Source of the DNA: Zea mays
Lineage: Eukaryota > Streptophyta > Magnoliopsida > Poales > Poaceae
NCBI RefSeq assembly: GCF_902167145.1
Contig: NC_050099.1
Coordinates: forward strand, 241,750,588 to 241,814,587
Direction: 5' to 3'
Length of the DNA stretch: 64,000 nucleotides
The translations under genes and the position numbers were made by a program. The notes below the pieces were generated by a model, which did no database searches, was not told where the DNA came from, and saw nothing but the letters and a program-made list of their open reading frames with translations. The stretch's first letter is position 1, and each line of letters starts with the position of its first letter. Shown in pieces: positions 24,401 to 35,110 of the stretch.

Positions 24401-24639
24401 CCACCAGTCGGCTGCCTGTGAAGGCCGCGGTTATCTACGTTTCTTTTCTGCACTTTGATTTATTGTAAAGACTATATGGACGTATCAGACGTATGATGTA
24501 ATCGACTATTTCCCTTCTTAATACTATTTTGAGCACTGTGTGATGATGTCCATGTTATGTAACTGCTGTGTACGTGAATAACTGATCCTGGCACGTACAT
24601 GGTTCGCATTCGGTTTGCCTTCTAAAACCGGGTGTGACA
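21498..24639 (+). repeat. Tekay-type element 3' LTR (3142 bp)
   Basis: Same start and end as the 5' LTR but 90 bp longer. The extra length lies in the C-rich tract (22250-22560), where additional CCCGGCGGCGCTCGGCC-like units and a second GGCCGGTTCAACCGCC unit are present. Palindromes recur at 22652, 22709, 22766, 22823, 22881 and 22939. Confidence 0.93.
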
Positions 24640-24766
24640 CCCCCTAGTGGTATATCATCCTACCTCTGATACCCGAAAGACACTGGTGTAACAGAAGATA
24701 CGGAGAAAGAGGGATGCATGCTGTTGCAACAGCATTGCACATTCCTCGAGTATTTAGTGAAATTGT
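24640..24766. other. Host intergenic sliver between the Tekay-type and Tat-1 insertions
   Basis: After the CCCCC target copy, about 117 bp of ordinary sequence ends in ATTGT (24762-24766), the target copy of the next element. It belongs with 11421-11619 on its left and 35111 onward on its right as former OEP80-ZTP29 intergenic DNA. No gene is seen. Confidence 0.8.
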
Positions 24767-25240
24767 TGTTGGAACTTGCTCTCAAACGCAAGGAGGCCAA
24801 CAAGGGTGAACAGTGGTGACAATAGGGTTACGAGCTAGGAGGCAACAGCTTTGTTAACCAGGCCTCTCACGGGCACTGTGCGGGGGTATTTATAGGTACC
24901 TGAACGCCCTGCGCCTTGTGTTAAGGACGCATGTGCCCTCAGCTACCTAGGTTATCCCCAGAATATTCCCATAAAGCAGGGTTACAGACTGTAATTATAG
25001 GGACGCCTTTACAAATTAGGCCCGTAACACGCGGCGGCTACGCAGGGCCCGTTACAATGGGCCGGATCGTACGTGGGCCTCTGAGCTGGACGAGGCCGCA
25101 CTGTGGGATGCCTTCGTCGCCGGTCTTCGTCTGGTGCCGATCAAGCGAAGGGTGTCCCTGCCTGCTTTGTCTCTGTCAGAGCAGCGGCTAAGCAGCGGAG
25201 ACTTCGAGCGAAGGGTGGCGTTTCTGCCTTCGCTCCAACA
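24767..25240 (-). repeat. Tat-1 3' LTR (left, minus-strand element)
   Basis: 474 bp, flanked on the left by ATTGT. On the minus strand a purine-rich CGGAGGGCAAA precedes it at 25241-25251, fitting a polypurine tract. The TATA-like CTATAAATA of the LTR promoter is present on the minus strand near 24886-24895. Confidence 0.92.
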
Positions 25241-25369
25241 TTTGCCCTCCGAGGGACCAGTTCGACAAAGTCACCTGGTGCCGAAGACGTCGCTAGATGG
25301 CGGAGACGCTGCCCTCGCTCGAAGTGGTTCCGCAGGGTTTTTTGATGTGACCGTTGATTGACTGCATAC

Positions 25370-25434
25370 TGTTGGATTGCGGGTTTCCCGAAGCGCCGCG
25401 TTCTGTTGGATTACGGGTTTCCCGAAGAGCCGCG
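25370..25434 (+). repeat. Two 31-bp direct repeats upstream of the antisense TATA box
   Basis: TGTTGGATTGCGGGTTTCCC at 25370 and TGTTGGATTACGGGTTTCCC at 25404 begin copies that continue alike to CCGCG, with a 34-bp period. They lie immediately upstream of the TATA box at 25441 and could be promoter elements of the antisense gene. Confidence 0.7.
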
Positions 25435-25440
25435 CCCTGC

Positions 25441-25450
25441 CTATAAAAGG
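25441..25450 (+). promoter_or_regulatory. TATA box of the Tat-1 antisense gene
   Basis: CTATAAAAGG lies 165 bp upstream of the antisense ATG at 25606 on the strand opposite to gag-pol and outside the LTR. This is a textbook plant TATA context. Confidence 0.7.
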
Positions 25451-25605
25451 GGGCGGGGGCCGGCGCTTTTGAACTTTGCTTTCCGCGCTCCGCGAAAACC
25501 CTAGCCGCCCGCCGTCTTGCTGCTCGTCTGCCCGCCGTGCTCTTGTTCGCCGGAGATCTGGCGCGAGTGAAGCAGACTGCCCGCCGCCGCCGACGGTACG
25601 TAGCG

Positions 25606-28600
25606 ATGCCGTCCTCCTCTTCTTCCGCTGCTGCTACGCCGCCGGCCGATTCCTCGCCGCCGGCCGCCGCCTCGTCGGAGGAGACGCTGAGCAGTTTGAT
25701 GGCGGATTTGCGCGCCGGCGATTCTGTCGATTTCGGCGTGTCGCGCATATCGTCGGCCCGCGTGGAGGATATGCAGTGGTTGGGCTACTTCGGCGGCAAA
25801 GTTGCTCGTGCCCCGGGGACGGAGGAAGTCCCCGAGCCGGAGGGCGAGTTGGTTGTTTTCGAGGCGTTCTTCGCTGCCGGTCTTCACTTGCCTGCACACC
25901 GGTTCGTCGGCGAAGTCCTGCGCAGGTTCAACGTTCAAATACATCAGCTGACGCCGAATGCCGTGGTGGCCCTGTCGAAGTATGTCTGGGCGACGACTTC
26001 GTACAGCGGACAGCCATCGGTCGAAGTTTTTGCGAAGCATTATTGTTTACACTGGCAGAAGAGGATGATTGGGGACGAAGTTGCTCAGTTTGGGTCATGC
26101 ACTTTCACGCCGAAGACCGGCAAGACCACAATGCAAGTAGTGGAGTTGGTTCCATGCGCCCGCAATAAGTGGGGCAACTGGAATGAATTTTGGTTTTACG
26201 TTGCTGAGGGTACCGTCGAAGGCCATGAGGGACTCCCCGTGTCCGAGATGTGCTCTCATTTTTACTCAGTGTACCCGCCCTTTGAAGTGGCAGAGGAGGA
26301 TGTGGACGAAGGGGCCCTTCGGTGTGCCGCCGGCCAGAGTAGTGGGCGCGATTTAGTTGAAGAGTTCGTGGCGTACGGGGTGTGGCCCTTGGCGCATGGC
26401 TGGGCGTTGGGCGAAGTGTGCCCTCGCCAGATGCCTCTTCGCGGTGGAAGGGTGGTGCGGAGTCCTGCCTTCGCACTGAATCTGCGAAACCGTGACCCGG
26501 CCGCCTTTGTGCGTGAGGCGGAGGATGGGGCGGTGCGGCTTGTTGGACATTATGTGCCGAGGACAGAGGGCCAGCGCAGCTGGGAGATCCGCGGGTCGAA
26601 TGACCGTCTGAACAGGGTCTTCGAATTGAACCAACTGCCATATGACGGCTATCCGGTCAAGACGATGCGGACCGCCGAGGGAAGAAACCGGTGGTGGAGA
26701 CTAAAGACGACCCTGCACCGGCGGCCGCCCCATCCTCTAAGAAGAGGAAACTAGGTACTGCCACGGGAGGACTTGGGGTTTCCGATGGCTTTGCTAGAGA
26801 GTTGATGAGGACGTGCGCAGCCCCGGGGGAAAGGATGTCTTCGCCCGAGCTCCGGGAGTCTTCGGCTCGGATGCTGAAGGTTACCGGGGGTTGCTGGCCT
26901 AGGAATGTTCCTATCCCCCGCGCGGCCAGCGGGGACGTTTTTACATCTCGCATGGTTCGCAAATGGTGAGTTTTTCCTTACGGGCGGAATATTGCTGCTG
27001 TTGTGTCGGCAGTGATAGACAAGGATCGCCAGGGGGCTGCACAAAAGCGCCAGGCGGCCATCAGGCTTGTTGAAGCCAGGCCAAAGAGGCAGCGGGGGTC
27101 GGCGAAGGCTGCGGCCCCCGGCGGAGGCAAGCCGCCGCTGGCGGCGAAGTCAGGCGTCCCTGCATCTGGCAAGGCGCCAGAGACAGCGGCAGGCGCCGGA
27201 GGCTCCAAACTGGCAAAGGCTGCGCCGCCGCCCAGCAGGGTGGCGGAGGCCGCGAAGGCGGCCCGAGCGTTGCCGTCGGCAGGCAAGCGTGTCGCCGACT
27301 TCGCCACCGATATTTGTGTGGAGGACTATCTTGGTGGTAAGTCGCTGGCTTTTTTTTAATTCGTTGATGCGTTGCAGGGTCGGACGAGGGCCAGCTTGCT
27401 GTAGCTGCGCCTGCCGCGGCGATCGCGACGGCTGCCATAGTGCCGAAGGCGAGGGGCGAGGCTCTTGGCTCCGGAGGCGAGGTGTCGGCCCTCGCGGTTG
27501 TCAGGGACGAGGCGGACGCAGCGACCCGCCGGCTGAAGGAGGTGACGGAGGCGCTGAGTCAGGTCCGCTGAGCTATACTCTCCCCCCCTTTTCTTTTGGG
27601 GCAACGGCCTTACGTGTGCTCTGCAGGTGGCTGACTTCGCCAGCCGTACTGCGTCGGGGGCCCTCACGGCAGCTGTGTCTGCCGAAGTCGAGAGACTTCA
27701 GACGCAACATGCTGACGCTGTCCGTGAGAAATCAGCCTCCGACAGCAAGTGCCGTAAACTGACGGACAAGGTGGCCGCATTGGAGAGGGAGAAGGCTGAC
27801 CTCCGGCGCCAACTGGCGGCGGAGAGGAGGGAGGCCAACGAGGCCATCGCCAAGGAGCAGGCTGCGCAGGCGGAGGCCAAGCTGGCGCGGGCGGAGGGCC
27901 ATCTTGCCAAGGAGCTCGCCGAACATCTGCAAGAGCGGCTCACCGCCCTGGAGAGCCGCGCGAAGGGGGCCGAGGCCGCGATGCGTGCGGAGGCCGAACG
28001 GACGCGCACGCAGCTTATGGATACATATCGTGAGCTGGGTGCGTGGACCGGTGACTTCGAGGTGCCGGACCGAGAGCCCGGGCTTCGCTGTCTGCAGTGG
28101 GTGCAGGAGGAGCTGCAGGAACTCCCCGCTGTCGTGGGGGGTTTATGTCGTACGCCTCCCTGGTCACCTGCGAGGGGGCGATGAACGCGCTCTCCCGCGA
28201 AGGGTGCCGGCACTTCGAGGTCTTCGACCAGGCGGATGAAGATTTTGATCGAGATGTCTATAAGGTTGAAGACCTCGTGGTGAAGGATTCTGCCGGGGCC
28301 CTCTACGACCGGATGTGGGGTCCGCACGGTCGCGAGGTGGCCAGGGAGCGGGCGGAGACGGCGATGGCTCAGGTAACATTTTCGTTTGTTTGGCGTTTGT
28401 TGGATGTGGGGTGTGCGTGTGTTTGCTGAATTTTGCGTGTTTTGGCTTAGGCATTGCGTGGCGAGCGGGTGGACGACCTCGGGGCGTTGAACAGCGCGCT
28501 GCCTGACCCGGAGCCGGCCCCCGCGGAGGCCGTGTCCGGGGTCGCCCTGGAGCCGACCCCGGAGACCGCGGAAGACGCACCGGATGCCCCCACATCCGCA

Positions 28601-29302
28601 GCGGCTGGCGAAGACCTGCCCCCGAAAGTGGCAGAAGGCGCACCTGATGCCCCCGCGGCTGCTGCGCCGAGTGCTGAAGATCCCGCGGGGGTGGCGGCGG
28701 AATCAACAGCGGAAGCAGCGACGGAGCCAATGGCGGAGGCTTCCGCAGCGCCAGGGCCTTCGCAGGTGGCGTAGTGGGTGTATAGGGTTGGGGAATTTTG
28801 GATATGTTGCTGAACTTTGGTTGCTGCGCAGGTTCAAGATTTTGGGCCTGCGCACGCAACCGCTACTACTGAATTTTTGGCGGCTTCGACCGTGGAAAGT
28901 GGTAATGAATATGGTGGATCTGCATCTGAGTTTTTTGATTTTACTGACTCTGGGAGCTCGGTTGAGTGGACTGAGGAGTCGTCGGAGGAGGACTTGGACT
29001 ATTTTGCGGCCTTGGACGTGGCTGCGGCGGAGGCCTCGCCACATGCCGCGGACGCGCAAGATGTGCCAGGTCCTAGCACCGAGCGCCGACGGCGAAGGGC
29101 GGTTGCAAAGCGTAGGGTTAGTACGGAGGAAAGGGCTCGTCTTCGTGTGAGTAGGGCTGGTCGGCAGGAACTGTTGTCTTTGCCCGCCGCCGAGAGTACA
29201 GGGGAAGGGGAACTGCGGAGTCTTTTTGCGGGTGAGGAGCTTAGGATAATGTTATTTAATTATAGGGAGATGGGAATTATTCCTAAGGTTGAGCCGATGT
29301 AG
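25606..29302 (+). pseudogene. Antisense accessory gene of Tat-1 (putative gypsy-type transposon domain plus coiled coil), broken
   Basis: ATG 25606 (MPSSSSSAAATPP) opens a frame whose region 25850-26400 matches my recollection of Pfam PF04195 ('putative gypsy type transposon'), with the IHQLTPNAVV motif. The frame shifts near 26680 in a GGAAGAAACC run. Downstream coding blocks follow in several frames: 27012-27336, 27378-27562, 27627-28372 (an Ala/Glu/Arg-rich coiled coil), 28451-28765 and 28832-29302 (stop TAG). CAG/GT donors and AG acceptors support introns 27563-27626, 28373-28450 and 28766-28831. The gaps at 26966-27012 and 27337-27377 are very short for introns. Another frame change lies at a G run near 28135-28142. 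Function is unknown; Tat-2 carries an intact counterpart. Confidence 0.7.
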
Positions 29303-29489
29303 AGTGTGGCGCCCTCGCTTGTATATGTGTAAAGGCTTGTACGATGAAGTCGTGTGCCCTCGCTTGCCTGTGCCTGCGAAGGCGTTGTGTACTTTGTCTG
29401 GTATGTTTTGTTATGCTGTGCTGGTGTGATTATAGTCGGTCTTAGCGCAGACGGTTTGATGCTGTCGTTTCTGCTTTTGTTGTACTAGT

Positions 29490-30067
29490 TCGGCTGCGCC
29501 CTTAGGCGGCTTCTGCGGGGATAGCCTTCGCGGTAGGCTTCGGTTTTTTCGCACTTGTTGTGCTAGTCCGGCTGCACCCTTGGGCGACTTCTGCGTGGAT
29601 AGTCTTCGCGATAGACTTCGGTTTTTGCGCACTTGTTGTGCTAGTCCGGCTGCACCCTTAGGCGACTTCTACACGGATAGTCCTCGCGATAGACTTCGGT
29701 TTTTGCGCACTTGTTGTGCTAGTCCGGCTGCACCCTTAGGCGACTTCTGCACGGATAGTCCTTGCGATAGACTTCGGTTTTTGCGCACTTGTTGTGCTAG
29801 TCCGGCCGCACCCTTAGGCGACTTCTGCACGGATAGTCCTCGCGATAGACTTCGGTTTTTGCGCACTTGTTGTGCTAGTCCGGCTGCACCCTTAGGCGAC
29901 TTCTGCACGGATAGTCCTCGCGATAGACTTCGGTTTTTGCGCACTTGTTGTGCTAGTCCGGCTGCACCCTTAGGCGACTTCTGCACGGATAGTCCTTGCG
30001 ATAGACTTCGGTTTTTGCGCACTTGTTGTGCTAGTCCGGCTGCACCCTTAGGCGACTTCTGCACGGA
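29490..30067. repeat. 78-bp tandem repeats, about 7.4 copies
   Basis: Units of 78 bp starting near GGCTGCACCCTTAGGCGACT repeat to 30067, with higher divergence in the first two. As 78 is divisible by three, long repetitive frames exist on both strands; I treat these as by-products. The array lies between the 3' end of pol (30301) and the 3' end of the antisense gene (29302). Confidence 0.92.
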
Positions 30068-30300
30068 TTTGTCGCACGCGAGGGTGGCTAGCGCTTAGCC
30101 TCGCGGTGACCTCGAATTGGTCGAATGCCGAAGACCGTTGTCGCGGTCTTTTTTCGACACATGTTTTTGCGGGAGATTTTTCTCACATATATTACATGGC
30201 TCCGCCTCGTTAAAAACCTCACCCCCCCGGGAGGAAAAGAGTGCGGGCCGGTACAAGATTGTTTTTGGCGAATTACAAGGGCGAAATCAGCCCTAATGAG

Positions 30301-33160
30301 TCAAACAAAAAATTTGCGAAGGTTGTCGATGTTCCAGGAGTGCTCCAGGTCCTCGCCGTTTGGCGTTGTGAGCCTGTAAGCGCTGGGGGAAGCTTTTGTC
30401 TTGACTATAAAGGGGCCCTCCCACTTGGGCTCCAGCTTGCCCCTGGACTCCGTCCGAGCTGTTCGGACGAGTACGAGGTCCCCCTCGCTGAACTCCCTCG
30501 AGATGACTGCGTGGTCGCGCCATGCTTTGGTCTGGGCTTGGTATTTGTTTAGGGCCTGTAGGGCGAAGACCCGGTCTCCGTCAATGAGATCTTTTGAAGT
30601 TGGCTCGTCCACGTCGGGGACGGCTGACGGAACTGTACGCGGGACCCATGCTTTATTTCTTGCGGGGTCATGGCCTCCGATCCGTATAGAAGGCGGAAAG
30701 GAGTGAACCCAGTCGCCCTGCACTCAGTTGTGTTTAGCGCCCAGACTGCCTCCGGTAACAAATCGGTCCATCTGCCTTTTTTTCATCGAGGAGCATCTTC
30801 TTGACAGCTGTGAAGATTTTCCCATTGGCGCGCTCCACGACCCCGTTGGACTGCGGATGATAGACCGAAGCAAAGGCAAGCTTGGTGCCGATGGAGAAAC
30901 AAAAATCCTTGAAATCTTGGCTGTCAAACTGCTTGCCGTTGTCAACTGTTAGCTCGGACGGTACTCCGAAGCGGCAAACAATGTTTTGCCAGAAGAATTT
31001 CTGGGCAGTCTTTGATGTTATTGTAGAGACAGCCCTCGCTTCGATCCATTTGGTGAAGTATTCGACGGCTACGAAGGCGAACTTGAGGTTCCCCTGAGCG
31101 GTGGGCAGGGGCCCGACGATATCCAGGCCCCAGCGCTGGAGAGGCCATGTGTGGGCAATCAGCTTTGTATACTGCGAGGGGCTGCCTGACCGAAAAGAAA
31201 ACTTCTGGCAGGCTTCGCAGGACCTTGTGACCCGATTTGCGGCGCAGATCATTGCGGGCCAGTAAAACCCTTGGCGGATCACCTTGGCAGCTAGGGCCCT
31301 TGGCCCTGCGTGCGAACCGCACGTGCCACTGTGGACTTCACGTAGGATCTGCATGCCTTCGGTTTCGGTGACACACTTAAGCATTGGCTGACTGACCCCT
31401 TTCTTGTAGAGTTGGCCCTCAATTAGTGCGAAGTCCTGGCTTCGATGTCTGAGGCGCTTGGCCTCACTGACGTCGGTTGGATGATAGTACCCCTGTAGGA
31501 ACAGGGTTATTGGTGCCCGCCAGTCTTCGGTCATGATTAGGTTGACTATGCGGTGGCCCTCGCTATCATTAGTTATTTGGAGCCCTTCGGGGCTCCGGAC
31601 GGCTGGCGTGCCGATGGTGTGAAAGAACACGTCGGAGGGCAAGGGCTCGCCCCTGGCGGCGGCCTTGTCTTCCTCCTTCATGTATATCTGGTGATAGCCG
31701 GAGAAGCAGTCGAGGAGTGACATGACCTCGCATCCGGCCGCGCTATCGACTATTTTGTCGATCCGTGGCAATGGGAAATTGTCCTTTGGGCAGGCCTTAT
31801 TGAGACTGGTGAAGTTTATGCACATTCGCCATTTCCCGCTTTTTTTCTGCACCATTACAACATTGGAGAGCCACGTGGGGTAAGCCACTGGCTCGATGAA
31901 TTTAGCCTCTAGGAGGCGGTGCACCTCCGCCTTGGCGGCCTCTGTCTTTTCGTCGGACATTTTGCGAAGCCTTTGCTTTTTTGGTCGCACCGAAGGGTCA
32001 ATTCCCAAGCCGTGCTCAATTATGGATCGGCTGACTCCGACCAGGTCGAGGGCGGACCAGGCGAAGACATCTTTATTCTTGGCCAGGCAGCAGAGAAGCT
32101 TCTCTTCTTCATGTGAGGTAAGGTCTTCGCTGATAGTGACTGTCTGCTTGGGCGTGGCCTGATCGAGGGGGACAGTCTTGGTCCCGTCTCGGCTCTGCAA
32201 CTGTGCCTTGTCGTGCTGCTTATCGGTTGGGCTGGCGGGCGCAGGGACCTCGCGCTGGGTCGTGAGACAGTGTACGTTCCTCTGACCAGGCACGAAGTCC
32301 CGCTCTATGTTGCGCGCCGTCTGCTGGTTGCCGTAGATCGTAATGGCGCCTAGCGGACCTGGTATCTTCATACATAGGTACAGTCCGTGGATGGCAGCTT
32401 CGAACTTATTGATGGAGCCCCGGCCCATGATGGCGTTGTATGGATATACCATGTCGACAATATCGAAGGTTACTTGCTCACTTCGGGCATTGGGTGCTAC
32501 ACCGAAGTAGAGGGGCAACTCTATTTTGCCAACGGGAAAGGTGCCCTTGCCGCCGAAGCCATAAAACGGGTTGTCCGAAGGCTTGAGCAGGCTGTGGCTT
32601 ATACCCATGCGGTCGAAGGCGTGGAGGAAGATGATGTCCGCCTGACTGCCGTTGTCGACTAGGACTTTGTGTAAGTCCCAGCCTGCCACGCTGCAATTGA
32701 TGACCTTAGCGTCGATGTGGGGGGCGCTGCGCAGGTCGACGTCTCGTGCGTCGAAGGTTAGCGGTATGTGGGACCACTTTGTCTGCACGACTGGGCCAGT
32801 GACGGCGACATGGTTGATGCTGCGGTAGTGGTCCCGCTTCTGTCGCTTGGTGTCGAAGTCAGTGCTGGACCCCCCTGTTATCATGTGAATGACTCCACGA
32901 TATGGTTGATCAGCGAAGTCTTCCTGCTTTGGGGCATGGGGGATGTTTTGATGTTGCTGGTGTGGTGGTGGGGGTGGAGGAGGTACGATTTGTACTTCCT
33001 GATGGTGTTGGTAAGCGTGGTGCGGTGGATGCGGGGCGGGAGCGTAGATATATGGTGGAGGGGGTGGCTGGTAATTATGCGCGACAATTCTGGGATTGTC
33101 GGATGGCTGCGCCCGCGCCATTCTGTCTCTGGTGGCCTTCGTTTCGGGGCAGTCTTTGGT
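30301..33160 (-). pseudogene. Tat-1 pol, with an RT/RNase H deletion and frameshifts
   Basis: Reading leftward: the gag/protease junction with the MITGGSS block, protease with LVDNGSQAD (a D-N-G triad), and the RT start through GYHQIYMKEEDK. There is then an abrupt in-frame jump near 31660 to sequence that precedes integrase. The rest of RT including the YxDD motif, RNase H and any second RNase H are missing, roughly 1.5 kb compared with the Tat-2 element. Integrase follows (WGLDIVGPL, TVDNGKQFDS, NGVVERANG). A T8 run at 30776-30783 marks a frameshift in the integrase C-terminus, and a second shift lies near 30640. The end is KFFV and a stop at 30301. Confidence 0.9.
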
Positions 33161-34596
33161 TTGGTGGGCGCAGTCTTCGCCGTGGAAAAGGCAGTAGAAC
33201 CGGCGCGGCGGCTGCGCGCGCCCTCGGCCCCTGCCACGAGTTCCATTTCCGCGGCCCTGGGGGGATGTTCTTGGCGACGAGGGGGGTCAGCAGCAGGCTG
33301 CTGGTTGGCGATGTTGTGCACTTGCTGCTGACTGCGACCATCTCGACCGGAGTTTGGCTGCGGAGTCCTCGTCCACATGCGGCTGGACTGTGGGGCATCT
33401 TTGGGCTTCCGCTGTGACTCAACCTTGCGCTGGTGGAGCTCTTCGGATTTGGCATATTTTTCAAAGAGCTGATATAGCTCCTGCAGGTTCTTGGGTGGAT
33501 CTCTGATACAGTGGCTGTAGAGGACGCCGGCCCGAAGGCCACTGATGGCGTAGTGGATAGCGATCTGATCATCGACGGAGGGCAGCTGTGACTTGAGTGT
33601 TAAGAATTTGCTGTAATACTCCCGCAGAGTCTCCTTTTCCAGCTGTTTGCAAAGCGAGAGCTCGGCCAAGGCGTCGGTGTTTGGGCGGTACCCTTGGAAG
33701 TTGAGCAGGAACTTGTCCCTGAGACTTCTCCATGAATCAATGGACAGCGGAGGCAATCTGGTGAACCAGGTGAGTGCTGGGCCCTCTAGGGCGATGATGA
33801 AAGACTTCGCCATTGTGGCGTCGTCCCCTCCGGCGGATGCAACGGCGACCTGATAACTCATTATGTATTGCGCTGGGTCGGTGCTGCCGTTGTACTTGGG
33901 ATAGGTCCCTGCTCGGAAGTTAGCTGGCCAAGGCGTCACTTGCAGGTGTGGCGCCAGGGGACTTCGCTCGTCGAGGTAGTTGACCCCTTGGAATGGCGCG
34001 CCGTGCTGGAAGGTGTAGTCACGCTGGGGGAAACGCGGGTTCTCCGGCTGTGCTCGGTGTTGCAGGGGTGGGCCATGCTGCAGGCCGAGGTGGCCTTCGC
34101 GCGTGTCTTCCGGTTGTGCGCGCTGCTGGAGGGGTGGCTCTTGGTGCAGGCCAAGGTGGCCTTCGCGCTGCATCAGCGCGATCTCGCGCTCGAGGTCTTG
34201 GGCCTTCTGCTCCTCGTCGCGTATCATTTGCCGCACTTTGGCTAGTGCGGACACACGCTGGCGCTTGGCTTCCAGTATCTCTTTCTGCCTCTGGAGATTG
34301 CGGTTCTTGAGGCGCAGGGCGCGCAGCTGTAGCTGTTCTTCTGTTGAGACGCCGAGGACCTCACCGTCCTCGGTGAGGTCCGCGCCTTCCAGTGGGGCGA
34401 AGCCTGGGGGCGGCTGCGATTGTCCTTCGGGCCCGCAGGTGTGGAAGGTGTCGTCTTCGCAGGTGTGGGGAACATTGTCTTCAGTGGGCTCTTGGTGGGT
34501 GGATTGGGTGAGGGCGAGAGCCTTGCCCTTTCTTGCGGCTAGCAGTGCTGCCTTCGCAGCCTCGTCAGCCTTCGGGTTAGCTCTCTTGGGTGCCAT
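32881..34596 (-). pseudogene. Tat-1 gag ORF, frameshifted near its 3' end
   Basis: ATG at 34596 (MAPKRANPKADEAA) lies 41 bp from the LTR edge. A coiled-coil block (about residues 95-165) is followed by tandem-like repeats of HLGL..PPLQ. The gag core near 33890-33430 contains YPKYNGSTDPAQYIMSY and FRAGTYP. Near 33250-33262 a G6 run moves the reading frame. The zinc-finger-like C-terminal part continues in the frame used by pol, while this ORF drifts on to 32881. Confidence 0.85.
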
Positions 34597-34616
34597 CGCG
34601 GGTGGTTTTGTCGTAG

Positions 34617-34634
34617 CACGAACGGTGGGCGCCA
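34617..34634 (-). other. Tat-1 primer binding site
   Basis: On the minus strand TGGCGCCCACCGTTCGTG follows the LTR end by 2 bp. The same TGGCGCCCACC core is found at the matching position in Tat-2 (45055), supporting the orientation. Confidence 0.85.
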
Positions 34635-34636
34635 AA

Positions 34637-35110
34637 TGTTGGAACTTGCTCTCAAACGCAAGGAGGCCAACAAGGGTGAACAGTGGTGACAATAGGGTTA
34701 CGAGCTAGGAGGCAACAGCTTTGTTAACCAGGCCTCTCACGGGCACTGTGCGGGGGTATTTATAGGTACCTGAACGCCCTGCGCCTTGTGTTAAGGACGC
34801 ATGTGCCCTCAGCTATCTAGGTTATCCCCAGAATATTCCCATAAAGCAGGGTTACAGACTGTAATTACAGGGACGCCTTTACAAATTAGGCCCGTAACAC
34901 GCGGCGGCTACGCAGGGCCCGTTACAATGGGCCGAATCGTACGTGGGCCTCTGAGCTGGACGAGGCCGCACTGTGGGATGCCTTCGTCGCCGGTCTTCGT
35001 CTGGTGCCGATCAAGCGAAGAGTGTCTCTGCCTGCTTTGTCTCTGTCAGAGCAGCGGCTAAGCAGCGGAGACTTCGAGTGAAGGGTGGCGTTTCTGCCTT
35101 CGCTCCAACA
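34637..35110 (-). repeat. Tat-1 5' LTR (right, minus-strand element)
   Basis: 474 bp, with six transitions relative to the left copy. ATTGT follows at 35111-35115. The minus-strand TATA-like CTATAAATA is near 34758-34766. Confidence 0.92.

Larger units (their letters stand above)
11620..24639 (+). mobile_element. Tekay/Del-type Ty3/gypsy chromovirus, complete ends
   Basis: The element spans 13,020 bp with LTRs 11620-14671 and 21498-24639, both beginning TGTAACGCCCTGAATTTGGG and ending GTGTGACA. The 5-bp target duplication CCCCC flanks it (11615-11619 and 24640-24644). A methionine-tRNA-type primer site follows the 5' LTR and a purine tract precedes the 3' LTR. gag-pol has the order gag, protease, RT, RNase H, integrase and a C-terminal chromodomain, the chromovirus arrangement. 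By eye the LTRs differ at about 30 sites in 3 kb plus roughly 90 bp of indels, so the insertion is fairly recent. It carries its own nested MITE and a frameshift and a stop in gag-pol. Confidence 0.93.
24767..35110 (-). mobile_element. Tat-clade Ty3/gypsy element (Tat-1), minus strand, complete ends
   Basis: Two 474-bp LTRs (24767-25240 and 34637-35110) start TGTTGGA and end TCCAACA on either strand. The 5-bp target duplication is ATTGT (24762-24766 and 35111-35115). I count six differences between the LTRs, all transitions, or 98.7% identity. gag-pol runs leftward from 34596. A TGGCGCCCACCG primer site sits beside the right LTR. Between pol and the left LTR lie a 78-bp tandem array and an opposite-strand multi-exon ORF region, as known for Tat-lineage elements. 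gag, pol and the antisense gene all carry lesions. Confidence 0.92.

Noticed and set aside
24931..25345. Small ORFs in the Tat-1 LTR, repeated at 34801-35164
   Set aside because: They are present in both LTRs, overlap in several frames and lack protein features.
26966..27377. Two introns of 47 and 41 bp in the Tat-1 antisense gene
   Set aside because: They are shorter than normal plant introns and the first does not join in phase. The region was called a broken gene instead.
29490..30067. CRISPR-like regular repeats
   Set aside because: The units are contiguous tandem repeats without unique spacers, in a plant retrotransposon.
29580..30098. Repetitive 172-residue plus-strand and 131-residue minus-strand ORFs
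   Set aside because: Produced by a 78-bp tandem array whose period is a multiple of three. No start context or domain supports a protein.
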